Source of the DNA: JABWAM01 sp964653025
GTDB lineage: Bacteria; Verrucomicrobiota; Verrucomicrobiia; JABWAM01
Assembly: GCA_964653025.1 (NCBI GenBank)
Contig: CAZZBZ010000034.1
Coordinates: forward strand, 1-36,929
DNA length: 36,929 nucleotides
Direction of reading: 5' to 3'
Part shown: piece after piece, positions 8,088 through 16,285 of the stretch
Layout of the letters: the number at the start of each line of letters is the position of its first letter
Position numbering within the stretch: position 1 is the stretch's first letter
Position numbers and translations under genes: made by a program
Notes under the pieces: generated by a model
Seen by the model: the letters and a program-made list of their open reading frames with translations, nothing else
Told to the model about the DNA's origin: nothing
Database searches by the model: none

Positions 8088-9518
8088 TCAGAGGTCCGAG
8101 CGGCCCATGAGGAAGGCGTCGATGCCTCTCGCGGCCTGGCGACCCTCCTGGATGGCCCAGACGACAAGCGATTGGCCGCGGCGCATGTCGCCCGCGGAGA
8201 AAACGCCGGGGACGCTCGTCATGGAGTTCGCGTCGGCCTGGACGTTGCCCCGGGGGTCGAGCTTCACGCCGAGCTGGTCGAGCATCCCGCCCTTCTCGGG
8301 CCCGAGGAAGCCCATCGCGAGGAGGCAGAGGTCGCAGGGGATCTCGAACTCGCTGCCGGGAATCTCCTTCATCTGCGGGCGGCCGTCGGCCCCCTTGGAC
8401 CACTCGAGGCGGACGCCGCGGAGCGTTTTTACGATGCCGCCCTCGCCGAGGAAGGCCTTCGTGTTCACGCTCCAGTCGCGTTTCCCCCCCTCTTCCTGCG
8501 AGGTGGAGGTGCGGAGGATCATCGGCCAGCGCGGCCACGGCATGTCGGGGGTGCGCTGCTCGGGCGGGCGGGGGAGGAGTTCAAACTGGGTGACCGACTT
8601 CGCGCCCTGGCGGTGGGAAGTGCCGACACAGTCGGAGCCGGTGTCGCCGCCGCCGATGACGACGACATGCTTCCCCTTGGCGGAGATGAAGCTCGACGGC
8701 TCCTTGTCGCCGAGGTTGAGGCGGGTCTGCATCGGGAGGAACTCCATCGCGAAGTGGATGCCCTTGAACTCGCGGCCCGGGGCGGGGAGGTCGCGCGGGA
8801 GCGCGGCCCCTCCGGCGAGGCAGACCGCGTCGAATCCCTTGCGAAGCTTCTCGGTGGGGAAGCCGTGGCCGACGTTCGCATTCACCTCGAAGACGATTCC
8901 CTCCTGCTCCATGAGTTTCACGCGGCGCTCGACGACGCCTTTGTCGAGCTTGAAGCTGGGGATCCCGTAGGTGAGCAGGCCGCCGATGCGGTCGGCGCGC
9001 TCGAAGACGGTGACGAGGTGGCCGGCCTTGTTGAGCTGCGCGGCGGCGGCGAGGCCGGCGGGACCGGAGCCGACGACGGCGACCTTCTTGCCGGTGCGTG
9101 AGGGCGGGGGCTGCGGGACGATCCAGCCGTGCTCGAAGGCGTGGTCGATGATCGCGCACTCGATCTGCTTGATGGTCACCGGGTTGCGCTCGATGTTCAG
9201 GACGCACGCCTCCTCGCAGGGGGCGGGGCAGACGCGGCCGGTGAACTCGGGGAAGTTGTTCGTCTTGAGAAGCATCGCGAGCGCGTCGCGCCAGCGGTCC
9301 CGATAAACGAGGTCGTTCCACTCCGGGATGAGGTTCCCGAGCGGGCAGCCCGAGTGGCAGAAGGGGATGCCGCAGTTCATGCAGCGCGCGCCCTGCTGGC
9401 GGAGCTTTTCTGCGGGGAGGTCGAGGTGGAGTTCCTTCCAGTCCCGGAGCCGTTCGGCGACGGGGCGGTCGGGCGCGAGTTCGCGCGGGATTTCCTTGAA
9501 GCCGGTGGGGTTACCCAT
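8088..9518 (-). CDS. gltD: Glutamate synthase small subunit (NADPH)
   Basis: 476 aa from the ATG at 9518 (MGNPTGFKEI); the frame extends upstream to 9758 but that part does not resemble GltD. It passes electrons from NADPH via FAD and iron-sulfur clusters to the large subunit GltB, which makes glutamate from glutamine and 2-oxoglutarate. The N-terminal Fer4_20 domain has the cysteine sets CMNCGIPFCHSGC and CPAPCEEAC. The FAD dinucleotide fold starts at VAVVGSGPAGLAAA, and the second NAD(P)-binding fold at VVVIGGGDTGSDC. A C-terminal FAD motif reads GVFSAGDMRRGQSLVVWAI. The length matches the family. gltB is not in the window and is not immediately downstream, because the gene converges on the exported-protein gene with about 100 bp between. 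Confidence 0.96.
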   Translation of the reverse strand: MGNPTGFKEIPRELAPDRPVAERLRDWKELHLDLPAEKLRQQGARCMNCGIPFCHSGCPLGNLIPEWNDLVYRDRWRDALAMLLKTNNFPEFTGRVCPAPCEEACVLNIERNPVTIKQIECAIIDHAFEHGWIVPQPPPSRTGKKVAVVGSGPAGLAAAAQLNKAGHLVTVFERADRIGGLLTYGIPSFKLDKGVVERRVKLMEQEGIVFEVNANVGHGFPTEKLRKGFDAVCLAGGAALPRDLPAPGREFKGIHFAMEFLPMQTRLNLGDKEPSSFISAKGKHVVVIGGGDTGSDCVGTSHRQGAKSVTQFELLPRPPEQRTPDMPWPRWPMILRTSTSQEEGGKRDWSVNTKAFLGEGGIVKTLRGVRLEWSKGADGRPQMKEIPGSEFEIPCDLCLLAMGFLGPEKGGMLDQLGVKLDPRGNVQADANSMTSVPGVFSAGDMRRGQSLVVWAIQEGRQAARGIDAFLMGRSDL

Positions 9519-9807
9519 GGGAATCAGTGAGCGGTAAGCGGTGAGGGCCTGAAAGGGAACGCTTGGAAGTCTGCGAAGCGTCGGCGGGGCTGTCAACGCC
9601 GATGACTGGATGCTCTGGGCTTCCCGGGGTCGGCTGTTCTTGGTAGGGTGGTTGCCGTTGGCCCGTGAACACCGTTCGCACCGTGGAGGACCGGTTACGA
9701 TGAGACGAGAACGTATCCAGCGAATCGCTGTGGCCGTCTTGCCCGACGCTTCCCGCACAGTGGCGGGCGCGAGGAGTTAAACCCCGCGCCGGCCGAATAA
9801 AAGCTAT
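9519..9807. other. Divergent intergenic region upstream of gltD and higB
   Basis: About 290 bp between gltD (minus) and the toxin gene (plus) that should contain the gltD promoter, though I cannot place one with confidence. It begins with a short repetitive phrase (GTGAGCGGTAAGCGGTGAGG, 9528-9547) related in reverse complement to the TGAACCGCTGAACC phrases at about 5195 and 13820. A 26-codon reading frame at 9700-9780 with GGAGGA in front is noted but not called. Confidence 0.5.
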
Positions 9808-9823
9808 ACATCAATATTGATGT
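9808..9823. promoter_or_regulatory. 16-bp perfect palindrome, probable HigBA operator
   Basis: ACATCAATATTGATGT is a perfect 16-bp palindrome lying 9 bp before the toxin ATG, in an AT-rich island within GC-rich DNA. A -10-like TATACA (9805-9810) overlaps its left edge. Type II toxin-antitoxin operons are usually repressed by the antitoxin, alone or with toxin, binding such a palindrome, and the downstream antitoxin has an HTH domain. The operator role is inferred from position and symmetry. Confidence 0.75.
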
Positions 9824-9832
9824 TGCACCTCC

Positions 9833-10186
9833 ATGGAATTCATCGTAGAGTTCTACGAAACGAAAGAGGGGCGGTGCCCCATGCGCGAGTTCCTTGATGA
9901 TCTGAAGACCTCCGATCCCGGCGATTTCGCCGCGGTCGCTGTCGGACTCGCTAAACTGCGCCACCGGCAGAATCACCGCCCGCCGCTCTCGAAACCCCTC
10001 GGCAGTGGCCTCTTTGAGTTGCGCCACATCGGCAAACTGAACACTCGCGTGCTGTGGTTCTTCCAAAAAGGTCGGCGCATTATTGCCGTTCACGGCATTC
10101 GCAACAAAGGTCAGGCCATCCCGTCCCGCGACCTCGACACCGCGCGGGCGCGGCGGGACGATTGGTTGGAAAGGAATCCCACGTGA
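9833..10186 (+). CDS. higB: HigB/Gp49-family toxin (RelE superfamily)
   Basis: 117 aa. Ribosome-dependent mRNA interferase family of type II toxin-antitoxin systems. The family pattern is clear: N-terminal EFIVEFYET, central LFELRHIGKLNTRVLWFF, then GRRIIAVHGIRNKG and a C-terminal A-x-x-R segment. The basic residues in the R-H-I-G-K, R-V-L-W-F and H-G-x-x-N-K regions correspond to those used for RNA binding and cleavage in relatives. Toxin-first order, with the antitoxin start overlapping this stop, is the usual higBA layout. The start ATG at 9833 lies 9 bp after a palindrome; there is no good Shine-Dalgarno, consistent with low or leader-poor expression. Confidence 0.92.
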   Translation: MEFIVEFYETKEGRCPMREFLDDLKTSDPGDFAAVAVGLAKLRHRQNHRPPLSKPLGSGLFELRHIGKLNTRVLWFFQKGRRIIAVHGIRNKGQAIPSRDLDTARARRDDWLERNPT

Positions 10187-10548
10187 TGAAGACGAACTTC
10201 GACCGCTATCTGGAGGAACAACTCAAGGATCCCGATTTTGCCAGGCGCTTCAAAGCGGCTGGGGAGGCGTGGGACGTGGCCCTGCAAATCGCCGCCCTAC
10301 GCGAACAGGCCGGGCTTTCCCAGAAGCAACTGGCCGCTCTCCTCAAAACCTCCCAGCAACAGATCAGCCGCCTTGAATCCACCGGTTATGAAGGCCATTC
10401 CCTCAGTATGCTCCGCCGCGTGGCCCATGCCTTGAAAGTCCGTGTCCGCGTCGTCTTCGAGCCGGAAGCGGCGGCTGCCGACATCCGCGTTGCCGAAGCT
10501 CCCGCGGCCTACCGCGCGGGCCGACGGAGGGCCGTGAAGGCGGGGTGA
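10186..10548 (+). CDS. higA: HigA-like XRE-family antitoxin
   Basis: 120 aa. The start ATG at 10186 overlaps the toxin stop by one base (TGATG) and has AAGGA about 8 bp upstream; a GTG one codon earlier is an alternative. Residues about 30-90 form an HTH_3/XRE DNA-binding domain (IAALREQAGLSQKQLAALL, then SQQQISRLES), followed by an ALKVRVRVVFEP strand. The C-terminal 35 residues are Ala/Arg-rich and probably flexible. The expected role is to neutralise the toxin and repress the operon through the palindrome at 9808. Confidence 0.92.
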   Translation: MKTNFDRYLEEQLKDPDFARRFKAAGEAWDVALQIAALREQAGLSQKQLAALLKTSQQQISRLESTGYEGHSLSMLRRVAHALKVRVRVVFEPEAAAADIRVAEAPAAYRAGRRRAVKAG

Positions 10549-10621
10549 TGCAAGGCGCAGAGAAGAGGTCTGGACAGGATTTATCCCGCCAAGAGCGCAT
10601 GCGCGCCGTGCGGGGCTTTGT

Positions 10622-10665
10622 CGTGCTCGTGCGAAGCTGAGGGTTCATAAAACCCGGCAGAACTG
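10622..10665 (+). repeat. Family B repeat, right-end-only copy
   Basis: The phrase GTGCGAAGCTGAG, then a three-base variable stretch, then TCA(T/C)AAAACCCGGCAGAACTG occurs here, at 14801-14845 and in reverse at 28195-28234. In the two longer copies it forms the right end of a composite element, whereas here only the right end is present. It sits in the 190-bp gap between higA and valS. The same gap holds a solitary GGACAGGATT phrase at about 10569, related to the ACAGGATT repeats near 17950 and 19670. Confidence 0.75.
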
Positions 10666-10740
10666 TCATGCTCCCCGGGTTATGGGGATTGGAATCGCGG
10701 CTTGAGCGGGGAGGGGGGCGCAGGGCATACTTGAAATTTC

Positions 10741-13632
10741 ATGCCCGAGATCCCCAAAGCTTACGATTCTTCGCTTGTCGAGGACCGCTGGTACGCCCGC
10801 TGGACGGAGTGGAAGGCGTTCGCCGCCGATCCCTCCCGCGCCTTCAACGGTCACGGCCTCGATCCCGCGGAGAAGGCCCGCCGCCGCGCCTCCGGCCTGC
10901 GCGAGGCCTATTCGATTGTCATCCCACCCCCGAACGTGACGGGGATCCTGCATCTGGGGCATGTGCTGAACAACACCATCCAGGATATCCTCGCCCGTCG
11001 GAAGCGGATGCAAGGGTTCGAAGTTCTCTGGTTGCCGGGCACGGACCACGCGGGGATCGCCACCCAGACCGTCGTGGAAAGGCAGCTCCGCAAGGAGGAG
11101 AAGAAGTCGCGCCACGAGATCGGGCGGGAGGAACTCCTCCGCCGCATCTGGACCTGGAAGGACAAGCACGGGGACATCATCCTGCAGCAGCTCAAGAAGC
11201 TCGGCTGCTCCTGCGACTGGTCGCGGGCGGTCTTCACGATGGATGGCCTCGACCCCCGGGTTTCCGATACGCGCGTGAACTACTCGCGGTGGGTCGCCCA
11301 TGTTTTTACGCAGCTCCATCGCCAGGGCCATATCTACCGGGGGCGGAGGATGGTGAACTGGTGTGTCGTGGCGCGGAGCGCGCTCTCCGACGAAGAGGTG
11401 ATCATGAAGGAGACCCGGGGCCACCTCTGGCACCTCCGATACCTCCTTGCGGAATCGCCAATGGCCAATGGCCAATCGCCAGTTCCAACTGCCGTTGACA
11501 ATCAGCAACTGGCGGCAACCTCGTCTTCCGGCTCCCCCGCAGTTGGCAATCAGCAATCAGCAATCGGCATTTCCTTCTTGGTGGTCGCCACCACGCGGCC
11601 CGAGACGATGCTCGGGGACGCGGCGGTGGCGGTGCACCCCGAGGACCCGCGCTACAAGGCCCTCATCGGGAAGAAGGTGCGGCTGCCGTTGACCGAGCGG
11701 GAGATCCCGATCATCGCGGACGCCGCGGTGGACCCGAAGTTCGGGACCGGCTGCGTGAAGGTGACCCCCGCGCACGACCCCGTGGACTTCGGGATCGGGC
11801 AGCGCCACGGGCTGGAGCAGCGGACGGTCATCGGCCTCGACGGGGCGATGACCGCTGCGGCCGGGGAGGACTACGAGGGGCTTGACCGCTACGAATGCCG
11901 CGAGAAGGTGGTCGCCGACCTCACGGAGCTCGGGCTGATCGAAAAGATTGAGGAGTACGTCCACAATGTGGGTTACAGCGAACGCGCCGACGTTCCCGTG
12001 GAGCCGATGGTGAGCGACCAATGGTTCCTGCGCTATCCCGCCGTGAAGGAAGCCCTTCGGCAGGTGCTGGAGGGTCGGATCGCATTCCGTCCCGCGCACT
12101 GGACCAAGGTCTACGAGCACTGGATCGCGAACCTCCAGGATTGGTGCCTTTCCCGCCAGTTGTGGTGGGGGCATCGCATCCCGGTATGGACGCGGCCCGC
12201 GAAGGGCGGAGGCGACCCGGAGGTTCACGTGGGAGTGGATGCGCCGGCTGGGGAAGGCTGGGAACAGGACCCGGACGTGCTCGATACCTGGTTTTCCTCG
12301 TGGCTCTGGCCGTTTGCCACGATGGTGGATTCCCCCGAGAAGCTGGAGGCGGCGCGCAACGACCCGCATTCGACGCTCTCCGTCTTTTATCCGACCGGCG
12401 ATCTCGTGACGGCTCCCGAGATCATTTTCCTCTGGGTGGCGCGCATGGCGATGGCAGGGAACGCGTTCATGGGAGAACTCCCTTTTCGGAACGTCTATTT
12501 CACGGGCACCGTGCGCGACAAGCAGGGGCGGAAGATGTCCAAGTCGCTCGGAAACTCCCCCGATCCCCTCGACCTCATCGCGCGGCACGGGGCCGATGCC
12601 CTGCGTTTCGGCATGATGCGGTGCTCGCCGCTGGGTCTCGACGTGCGCTTCGACGAGCAGCAGGTCCTCCTCGGCCGAAACTTCTGCAATAAACTCTGGA
12701 ACGCCTCGCGGCTGCGCCTCTCGCAGTCGATGGATGGGAAAAAGGCGATCTCGCTGGCCGAGGTGACTGCCGCCGATCTTTCCTCGGACGACCGCGCGAT
12801 GCTGATGCGCATGGACCAGGCGGTGCGGGACATCGGAGCCCTGTATGAGGGCTACGAGTTCAACCAGATTGCCGCCCGTCTCTACGAGTTGTTCTGGACC
12901 GACTACTGCGACTGGTACCTCGAGGCGGCGAAGGCCGCGCTCTACGGGGAAGATGCGGGGCGCAAGCGGGTGACATTGGCCGTGATGGACCATGTGATCG
13001 AGGGGGTCTTGCGCCTGTTGCATCCGTACGCGCCCTTCATCACCGAAGAGCTTTGGCAGGGGCTTGGCTTTGGCGGGGAGGGGCGGGAGGGCAGCATCCA
13101 GTTCGCCCCGTGGCCGGAGCCCATGCCCGATGCGGAGTGCACCCGTTTGGGACTGGGTGCGGAGGTTCTTCGTTTCGCGGCCCTGAAGCAGGAAACCGTG
13201 AGCGCGGGGCGGCATCTCAAGGCGGCCTACCACATCCCCTCCGGGAAGCGCGCCCGCTACTGCCTGATTCCCTCAGGCGACTGGCACGCCGACCCGCGCG
13301 AGATCGCCGTCCTGCAGATCCTGCTCGGGGCGGAGCCGCTGGAGATCGTCGCCCAGCCGCCGCCGAAGTCGGCCGCCGCGATGACCCCGCTCGGGAAGCT
13401 CTTTCTTCCCCTCGAGGGGCTCGTGGATCCCGCGGAGGAATCCGCGCGGCTCGCCTCCCAGATCGCAAAGCTCGAGAAGGAACTTCAGGGGCTGAAGAAC
13501 CGCCTCGCCGACGAGGGGTTCCGCTCCCGCGCACCGGCGGAGACGGTCGCGGCGCACGAGGCGCGAGGCGCCGAGATTGCGGCCTCGATCGCCGCCCTCC
13601 GCGAGCAAATCACCGCGCTGGGGGCGCCTTGA
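10741..13632 (+). CDS. valS: Valyl-tRNA synthetase
   Basis: 963 aa class I aminoacyl-tRNA synthetase that charges tRNA-Val and edits misactivated threonine. Signature motifs: PPPNVTGILHLGH (HIGH-type, His71-His74), the CP1 editing domain starting near VVATTRPETMLGDAAVAVHP, the catalytic-core motif ending in KMSKS (598-602), an anticodon-binding domain about 690-830, and the C-terminal coiled coil of the ValRS tRNA-binding arm about 893-960. Residues 238-276 are odd: a 39-residue, Gln/Asn/Ser-rich insertion replaces the few residues that normally join the zinc/connector region to the editing domain, and its DNA looks like an intergenic repeat (separate entry). The frame is intact, so the gene is probably functional. 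The start ATG at 10741 fits the family (MPEIPKAYDSSLVEDRWY). Confidence 0.97.
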   Translation: MPEIPKAYDSSLVEDRWYARWTEWKAFAADPSRAFNGHGLDPAEKARRRASGLREAYSIVIPPPNVTGILHLGHVLNNTIQDILARRKRMQGFEVLWLPGTDHAGIATQTVVERQLRKEEKKSRHEIGREELLRRIWTWKDKHGDIILQQLKKLGCSCDWSRAVFTMDGLDPRVSDTRVNYSRWVAHVFTQLHRQGHIYRGRRMVNWCVVARSALSDEEVIMKETRGHLWHLRYLLAESPMANGQSPVPTAVDNQQLAATSSSGSPAVGNQQSAIGISFLVVATTRPETMLGDAAVAVHPEDPRYKALIGKKVRLPLTEREIPIIADAAVDPKFGTGCVKVTPAHDPVDFGIGQRHGLEQRTVIGLDGAMTAAAGEDYEGLDRYECREKVVADLTELGLIEKIEEYVHNVGYSERADVPVEPMVSDQWFLRYPAVKEALRQVLEGRIAFRPAHWTKVYEHWIANLQDWCLSRQLWWGHRIPVWTRPAKGGGDPEVHVGVDAPAGEGWEQDPDVLDTWFSSWLWPFATMVDSPEKLEAARNDPHSTLSVFYPTGDLVTAPEIIFLWVARMAMAGNAFMGELPFRNVYFTGTVRDKQGRKMSKSLGNSPDPLDLIARHGADALRFGMMRCSPLGLDVRFDEQQVLLGRNFCNKLWNASRLRLSQSMDGKKAISLAEVTAADLSSDDRAMLMRMDQAVRDIGALYEGYEFNQIAARLYELFWTDYCDWYLEAAKAALYGEDAGRKRVTLAVMDHVIEGVLRLLHPYAPFITEELWQGLGFGGEGREGSIQFAPWPEPMPDAECTRLGLGAEVLRFAALKQETVSAGRHLKAAYHIPSGKRARYCLIPSGDWHADPREIAVLQILLGAEPLEIVAQPPPKSAAAMTPLGKLFLPLEGLVDPAEESARLASQIAKLEKELQGLKNRLADEGFRSRAPAETVAAHEARGAEIAASIAALREQITALGAP
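11452..11568 (+). repeat. In-frame repeat-like insertion inside valS
   Basis: 117 bp (39 codons) with base composition unlike the rest of valS. It contains short iterations: CCAATGG-CCAATGG-CCAATCG at the left and CAATCAG-CAATCAG-CAATCGG at the right, plus an inverted pair CGCCAGTT / AACTGGCG around the middle. It encodes a Gln/Asn/Ser/Ala-rich linker between LRYLLA and ISFLVVATTRPE. Family members normally have only a short turn here, so this looks like an extragenic repeat inserted without breaking the frame. Confidence 0.8.
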
Positions 13633-13702
13633 AAGGGAGGTTCAACGGTTTGGGAATAACAAAGATAGGGCACAGCCATCCCATGGCGATTTATTATTCT
13701 GA

Positions 13703-13808
13703 GGGGAGCACACGCGGCCCGCGTGTTCAAATTGGCGGCCCGCCGATTTTCTGAGGGAAACTGTTGGGCGAGCCGCCCAACAGGACACGCGAGCCGCGTG
13801 TGCTCCCC
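13703..13808. repeat. Family C inverted-repeat element
   Basis: Two 23-bp arms (13703-13725 and 13786-13808) are inverted copies with a single mismatch; the outer ends read GGGGAGCACACGCGG and CCGCGTGTGCTCCCC. Between them lie smaller hairpins, GGCGGCCCGCCG-like and GTTGGGCGAGCCGCCCAAC. The 106-bp unit sits in the 221-bp gap between valS and the permease gene. It could fold into a strong cruciform or RNA structure. It resembles a REP/MITE-like element, but only one full copy is in the window. Confidence 0.85.
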
Positions 13809-13853
13809 GAAACGAACCGTGAACCGCTGAACCTCATAACCTGAGTATTTCCC

Positions 13854-14603
13854 ATGTCTGATCCCGGCTGGTTGGGATGGTCTTTGCTGGCGCTTGGGGC
13901 GCTCATTGTCGGCTTCTCCAAGACGGGGATTGCTGGGGTGGGGGCCCTTGCCGTGGCGATCTTTGCCAACGTGCTTCCGTCGCGGGAATCCACGGGAGTC
14001 GTCCTCCCGCTGCTGATCTGCGCCGACCTGGTGGCGGTCACCACCTTTCACCGACACGCCGTCTGGTCGCATCTCTGGCGGCTGTTTCCCTTTGCCGCGC
14101 TCGGGATCGTGGTGGGCTGGCTCGCGATGGGGAAGCTGGAGGCAGGCCAGATACGGGTGGGCATCGGCGCAGTCCTGCTCGTCATGGTCGTCCTCCATTT
14201 ATGGAGGCAGTGGAGGATGGTCGGTGGGGCGGAGACGACCCCGGCACCCCACTCGACCTGGTATTCGGCAGGGATGGGACTGCTCGCGGGGTTCACGACG
14301 ATGCTGGCGAACGCCGCGGGCCCGATCATGATCCTCTACCTGCTCGCGATGCGCCTCCCGAAGATGGAGTTCATGGGCACCGCGGCCTGGTACTTCTGCG
14401 TGCTGAACCTCTTCAAGGTGCCGTTTAGCGCGAACCTCGGGCTGATCAATCCGCTCTCGCTGAAGCTGAACCTTGCGCTGGCGCCCTTCGTATTGATCGG
14501 AGCGTTCGGGGGGAGGAGGCTCCTGCCGCATCTTCCCCAGAAGCTTTTTGAAAGGCTCGCGCTCTTTTTCACCGCGCTCGCGGCGCTGCGCCTGCTGTTC
14601 TGA
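13854..14603 (+). CDS. TSUP (TauE/SafE) family membrane permease
   Basis: 249 aa with about eight predicted membrane segments in two half repeats. The first half begins with LIVGFSKTGIAGVGALAV and the second with LLAGFTTMLANAAGPIMILYLL, the paired 'G-F-x-(K/T)-(T/M)-x-x-x-x-G' type motifs of the 4-toluene-sulfonate uptake (TSUP) family. Members move sulfite, sulfonates, sulfoacetate or other small anions across the inner membrane; the substrate cannot be told from the sequence. It follows valS in the same orientation after a repeat-filled gap, with no functional link evident. The ATG at 13854 has no clear Shine-Dalgarno. Confidence 0.9.
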   Translation: MSDPGWLGWSLLALGALIVGFSKTGIAGVGALAVAIFANVLPSRESTGVVLPLLICADLVAVTTFHRHAVWSHLWRLFPFAALGIVVGWLAMGKLEAGQIRVGIGAVLLVMVVLHLWRQWRMVGGAETTPAPHSTWYSAGMGLLAGFTTMLANAAGPIMILYLLAMRLPKMEFMGTAAWYFCVLNLFKVPFSANLGLINPLSLKLNLALAPFVLIGAFGGRRLLPHLPQKLFERLALFFTALAALRLLF

Positions 14604-14636
14604 ATTTTCTCTCGCCCCGTTTGGACGTGATATTTG

Positions 14637-14845
14637 AGCAGGGCACCTCCCCGCGAACTACCGAGGGCACGACGAAGTATGCCAGGAGCTACAAGTGGAG
14701 GGCCGCCGTGTCGGCGGCCGCGGAGAAGGAAAGACGGACGGCGACACGCCATCCCTCCAATCGCGATTCGAGCATGGAGGGGTATCCGCCTCAGGCGGAT
14801 CGTGCCCGTGCGAAGCTGAGTATTCACAAAACCCGGCAGAACTGC
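14637..14845 (+). repeat. Composite repeat: family B ends with family A core (14691-14774)
   Basis: The region after the permease gene has no gene up to the assembly gap and is a repeat mosaic. 14641-14682 (phrase CCCGCGAACT, then GAGGGCACGACGAAG) and 14775-14845 (ending at AAAACCCGGCAGAACTG) match, in inverse orientation, the two ends of the element at 28195-28336. Between them lies family A (14691-14774), the inverse of 5098-5182, with the GGCCGCCG-TGT-CGGCGGCC hairpin. At 28 kb the centre is a different short spacer, so A appears nested in B. Nothing else is recognised between 14846 and 14917. Confidence 0.8.
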
Positions 14846-14917
14846 CCTGCGCACCTCCAGAGTGCCATTAGTGAATGGCGATTGACACGGGCTTGGGGCG
14901 GGTGGAGTTTCGCCCTC

Positions 14918-15017
14918 NNNNNNNNNNNNNNNNNNNNNNNNNNNNNNNNNNNNNNNNNNNNNNNNNNNNNNNNNNNNNNNNNNNNNNNNNNNNNNNNNNN
15001 NNNNNNNNNNNNNNNNN
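14918..15017. other. Assembly gap (100 N)
   Basis: Exactly 100 N, the conventional length for a scaffold gap of unknown size. It removes the start and first part of the receiver domain of the following sigma-54 regulator and any upstream partner or promoter. Distances and orientation across it depend on scaffolding evidence and are not proven by sequence. Confidence 0.99.
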
Positions 15018-16283
15018 CTGGGCGCGGGGATGGACGGACTCGAGGCGCTTCGCCGCCTACGGCGCGCGCACCCGCATCTTCCCGTGGTGATGATGACCGC
15101 GCATGGGACGACCCAGACCGCGATCGGTGCGATGAGGGAGGGGGCGTTCGACTACCTGGTAAAACCGTTCGACGTGGAACGGATGCGGCAGGTGATTGAG
15201 GCCGCGCTCCAGGCATCCCGTGCGATGCGGGAGCGAGTCTCCTATCAGCCGCTCCTCCAGAAAGAGGAATACGACCAGGGGATCATCGGCAAGACCCCCG
15301 AGATGCAGGAGGTCTACAAGCTGATCGGGCAGGTTTCCCGGGGGGATGCGCCGGTGATGATTACGGGCGAGACGGGAACAGGGAAGGAACTCGTCGCGCG
15401 GGCGATCGTCCAGCACGGTTCCCGGGCAGAGAAGCCTTTCCTTGCGATCAACTGCGCCGCAATTCCCGAGGCGCTGATCGAGAGCGAGCTCTTTGGGCAT
15501 GAGCGCGGGGCCTTCACAGGTGCGGTGGAGCGGCGGATTGGGAAGTTTGAGCAATGTCACACCGGCACCCTCTTTCTCGACGAGATCGGGGACATTCCGC
15601 TCGCGACGCAGTCCAAGCTCCTGCGCGTCCTGCAGGAAGGGGAGCTGACCCGCGTGGGCTCGAACGAAGCGGTGCGTGTCGACGTGCGCATCCTCGCGGC
15701 CACCCATGCCGATCTCGAGAAGGCGGTGGTCGAGAAGCGTTTTCGCGAGGACCTGTACTATCGCCTCAATGTGGTCCGCATCCGCCTTCCCGCCCTGCGG
15801 GAGCGTTTGGGGGACCTTCCGCTGCTTGTGGACTACTTCCTCACACGAAGGGACGGGAAAGGAGGGAAGGGGCCGAAGGCGATCTCCCGCGAGGCGCTCA
15901 AGCGCCTCGCCTCATATCCCTGGCCGGGGAATGTGCGGGAACTTCAAAATGCGATCGAGCGCGCCGCGGTGGTGTGCCCTACACCCGTGATCTCGGCCGG
16001 CGACCTCCAACTCACGGAGCGCTCCGTCTCCGAGGGGGCGTCCGCTTTGAGGTCTGAGTCCGACGGCGGGATCGAGGCCGCCCTCGACACCCTTTTCCGC
16101 GAGGCGAAGAGGGATCCGAAGCTGAAGCTCGTTGCCTTCGCCGAGCGCGCCCTCATCGCCCGGGCGCTGGTGTCGTGCGAGGGAAACCAGGTGCGCGCGG
16201 CGAAGGTGCTTGGTATGACGCGTGCCACGCTGCGTAAGCGCATGGAGAAGTTCGGCATTCGTAAGAGCATGCGGGTGGAGTGA
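15018..16283 (+). CDS. NtrC-family sigma-54-dependent response regulator (5' partial)
   Basis: 421 visible codons, with the N-terminus lost in the gap. The remaining receiver part (to about 60) has GMDGLEALRRLR, the conserved Thr in MMTAHG and Lys in LVKPFD; the phosphoacceptor Asp is in the gap. The AAA+ sigma-54 activation domain follows: Walker A GETGTGKE (15366-15389), GAFTGA sigma-54 contact loop (15507-15524), Walker B GTLFLDEIGD and an intact arginine-finger region (FREDLYYRLNVVRIRLPALRER). The C-terminus has a Fis-type HTH (GNQVRAAKVLGMTRATLRKRM). It would activate RpoN promoters when phosphorylated. Its kinase may be upstream in the gap; no sigma-54 promoter (GG-N10-GC type) was confidently placed in the window. 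Stop at 16281-16283, just before the second gap. Confidence 0.95.
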   Translation: MGAGMDGLEALRRLRRAHPHLPVVMMTAHGTTQTAIGAMREGAFDYLVKPFDVERMRQVIEAALQASRAMRERVSYQPLLQKEEYDQGIIGKTPEMQEVYKLIGQVSRGDAPVMITGETGTGKELVARAIVQHGSRAEKPFLAINCAAIPEALIESELFGHERGAFTGAVERRIGKFEQCHTGTLFLDEIGDIPLATQSKLLRVLQEGELTRVGSNEAVRVDVRILAATHADLEKAVVEKRFREDLYYRLNVVRIRLPALRERLGDLPLLVDYFLTRRDGKGGKGPKAISREALKRLASYPWPGNVRELQNAIERAAVVCPTPVISAGDLQLTERSVSEGASALRSESDGGIEAALDTLFREAKRDPKLKLVAFAERALIARALVSCEGNQVRAAKVLGMTRATLRKRMEKFGIRKSMRVE

Positions 16284-16285
16284 CG

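Noticed and set aside
9700..9780. 26-codon frame with GGAGGA 9 bp before its ATG, upstream of higB
   Set aside because: The spacing is attractive, but the product has no recognisable feature, and the DNA overlaps GC-rich inverted segments (GGCGCG/CGCGCC). Conservation would be needed to call it.
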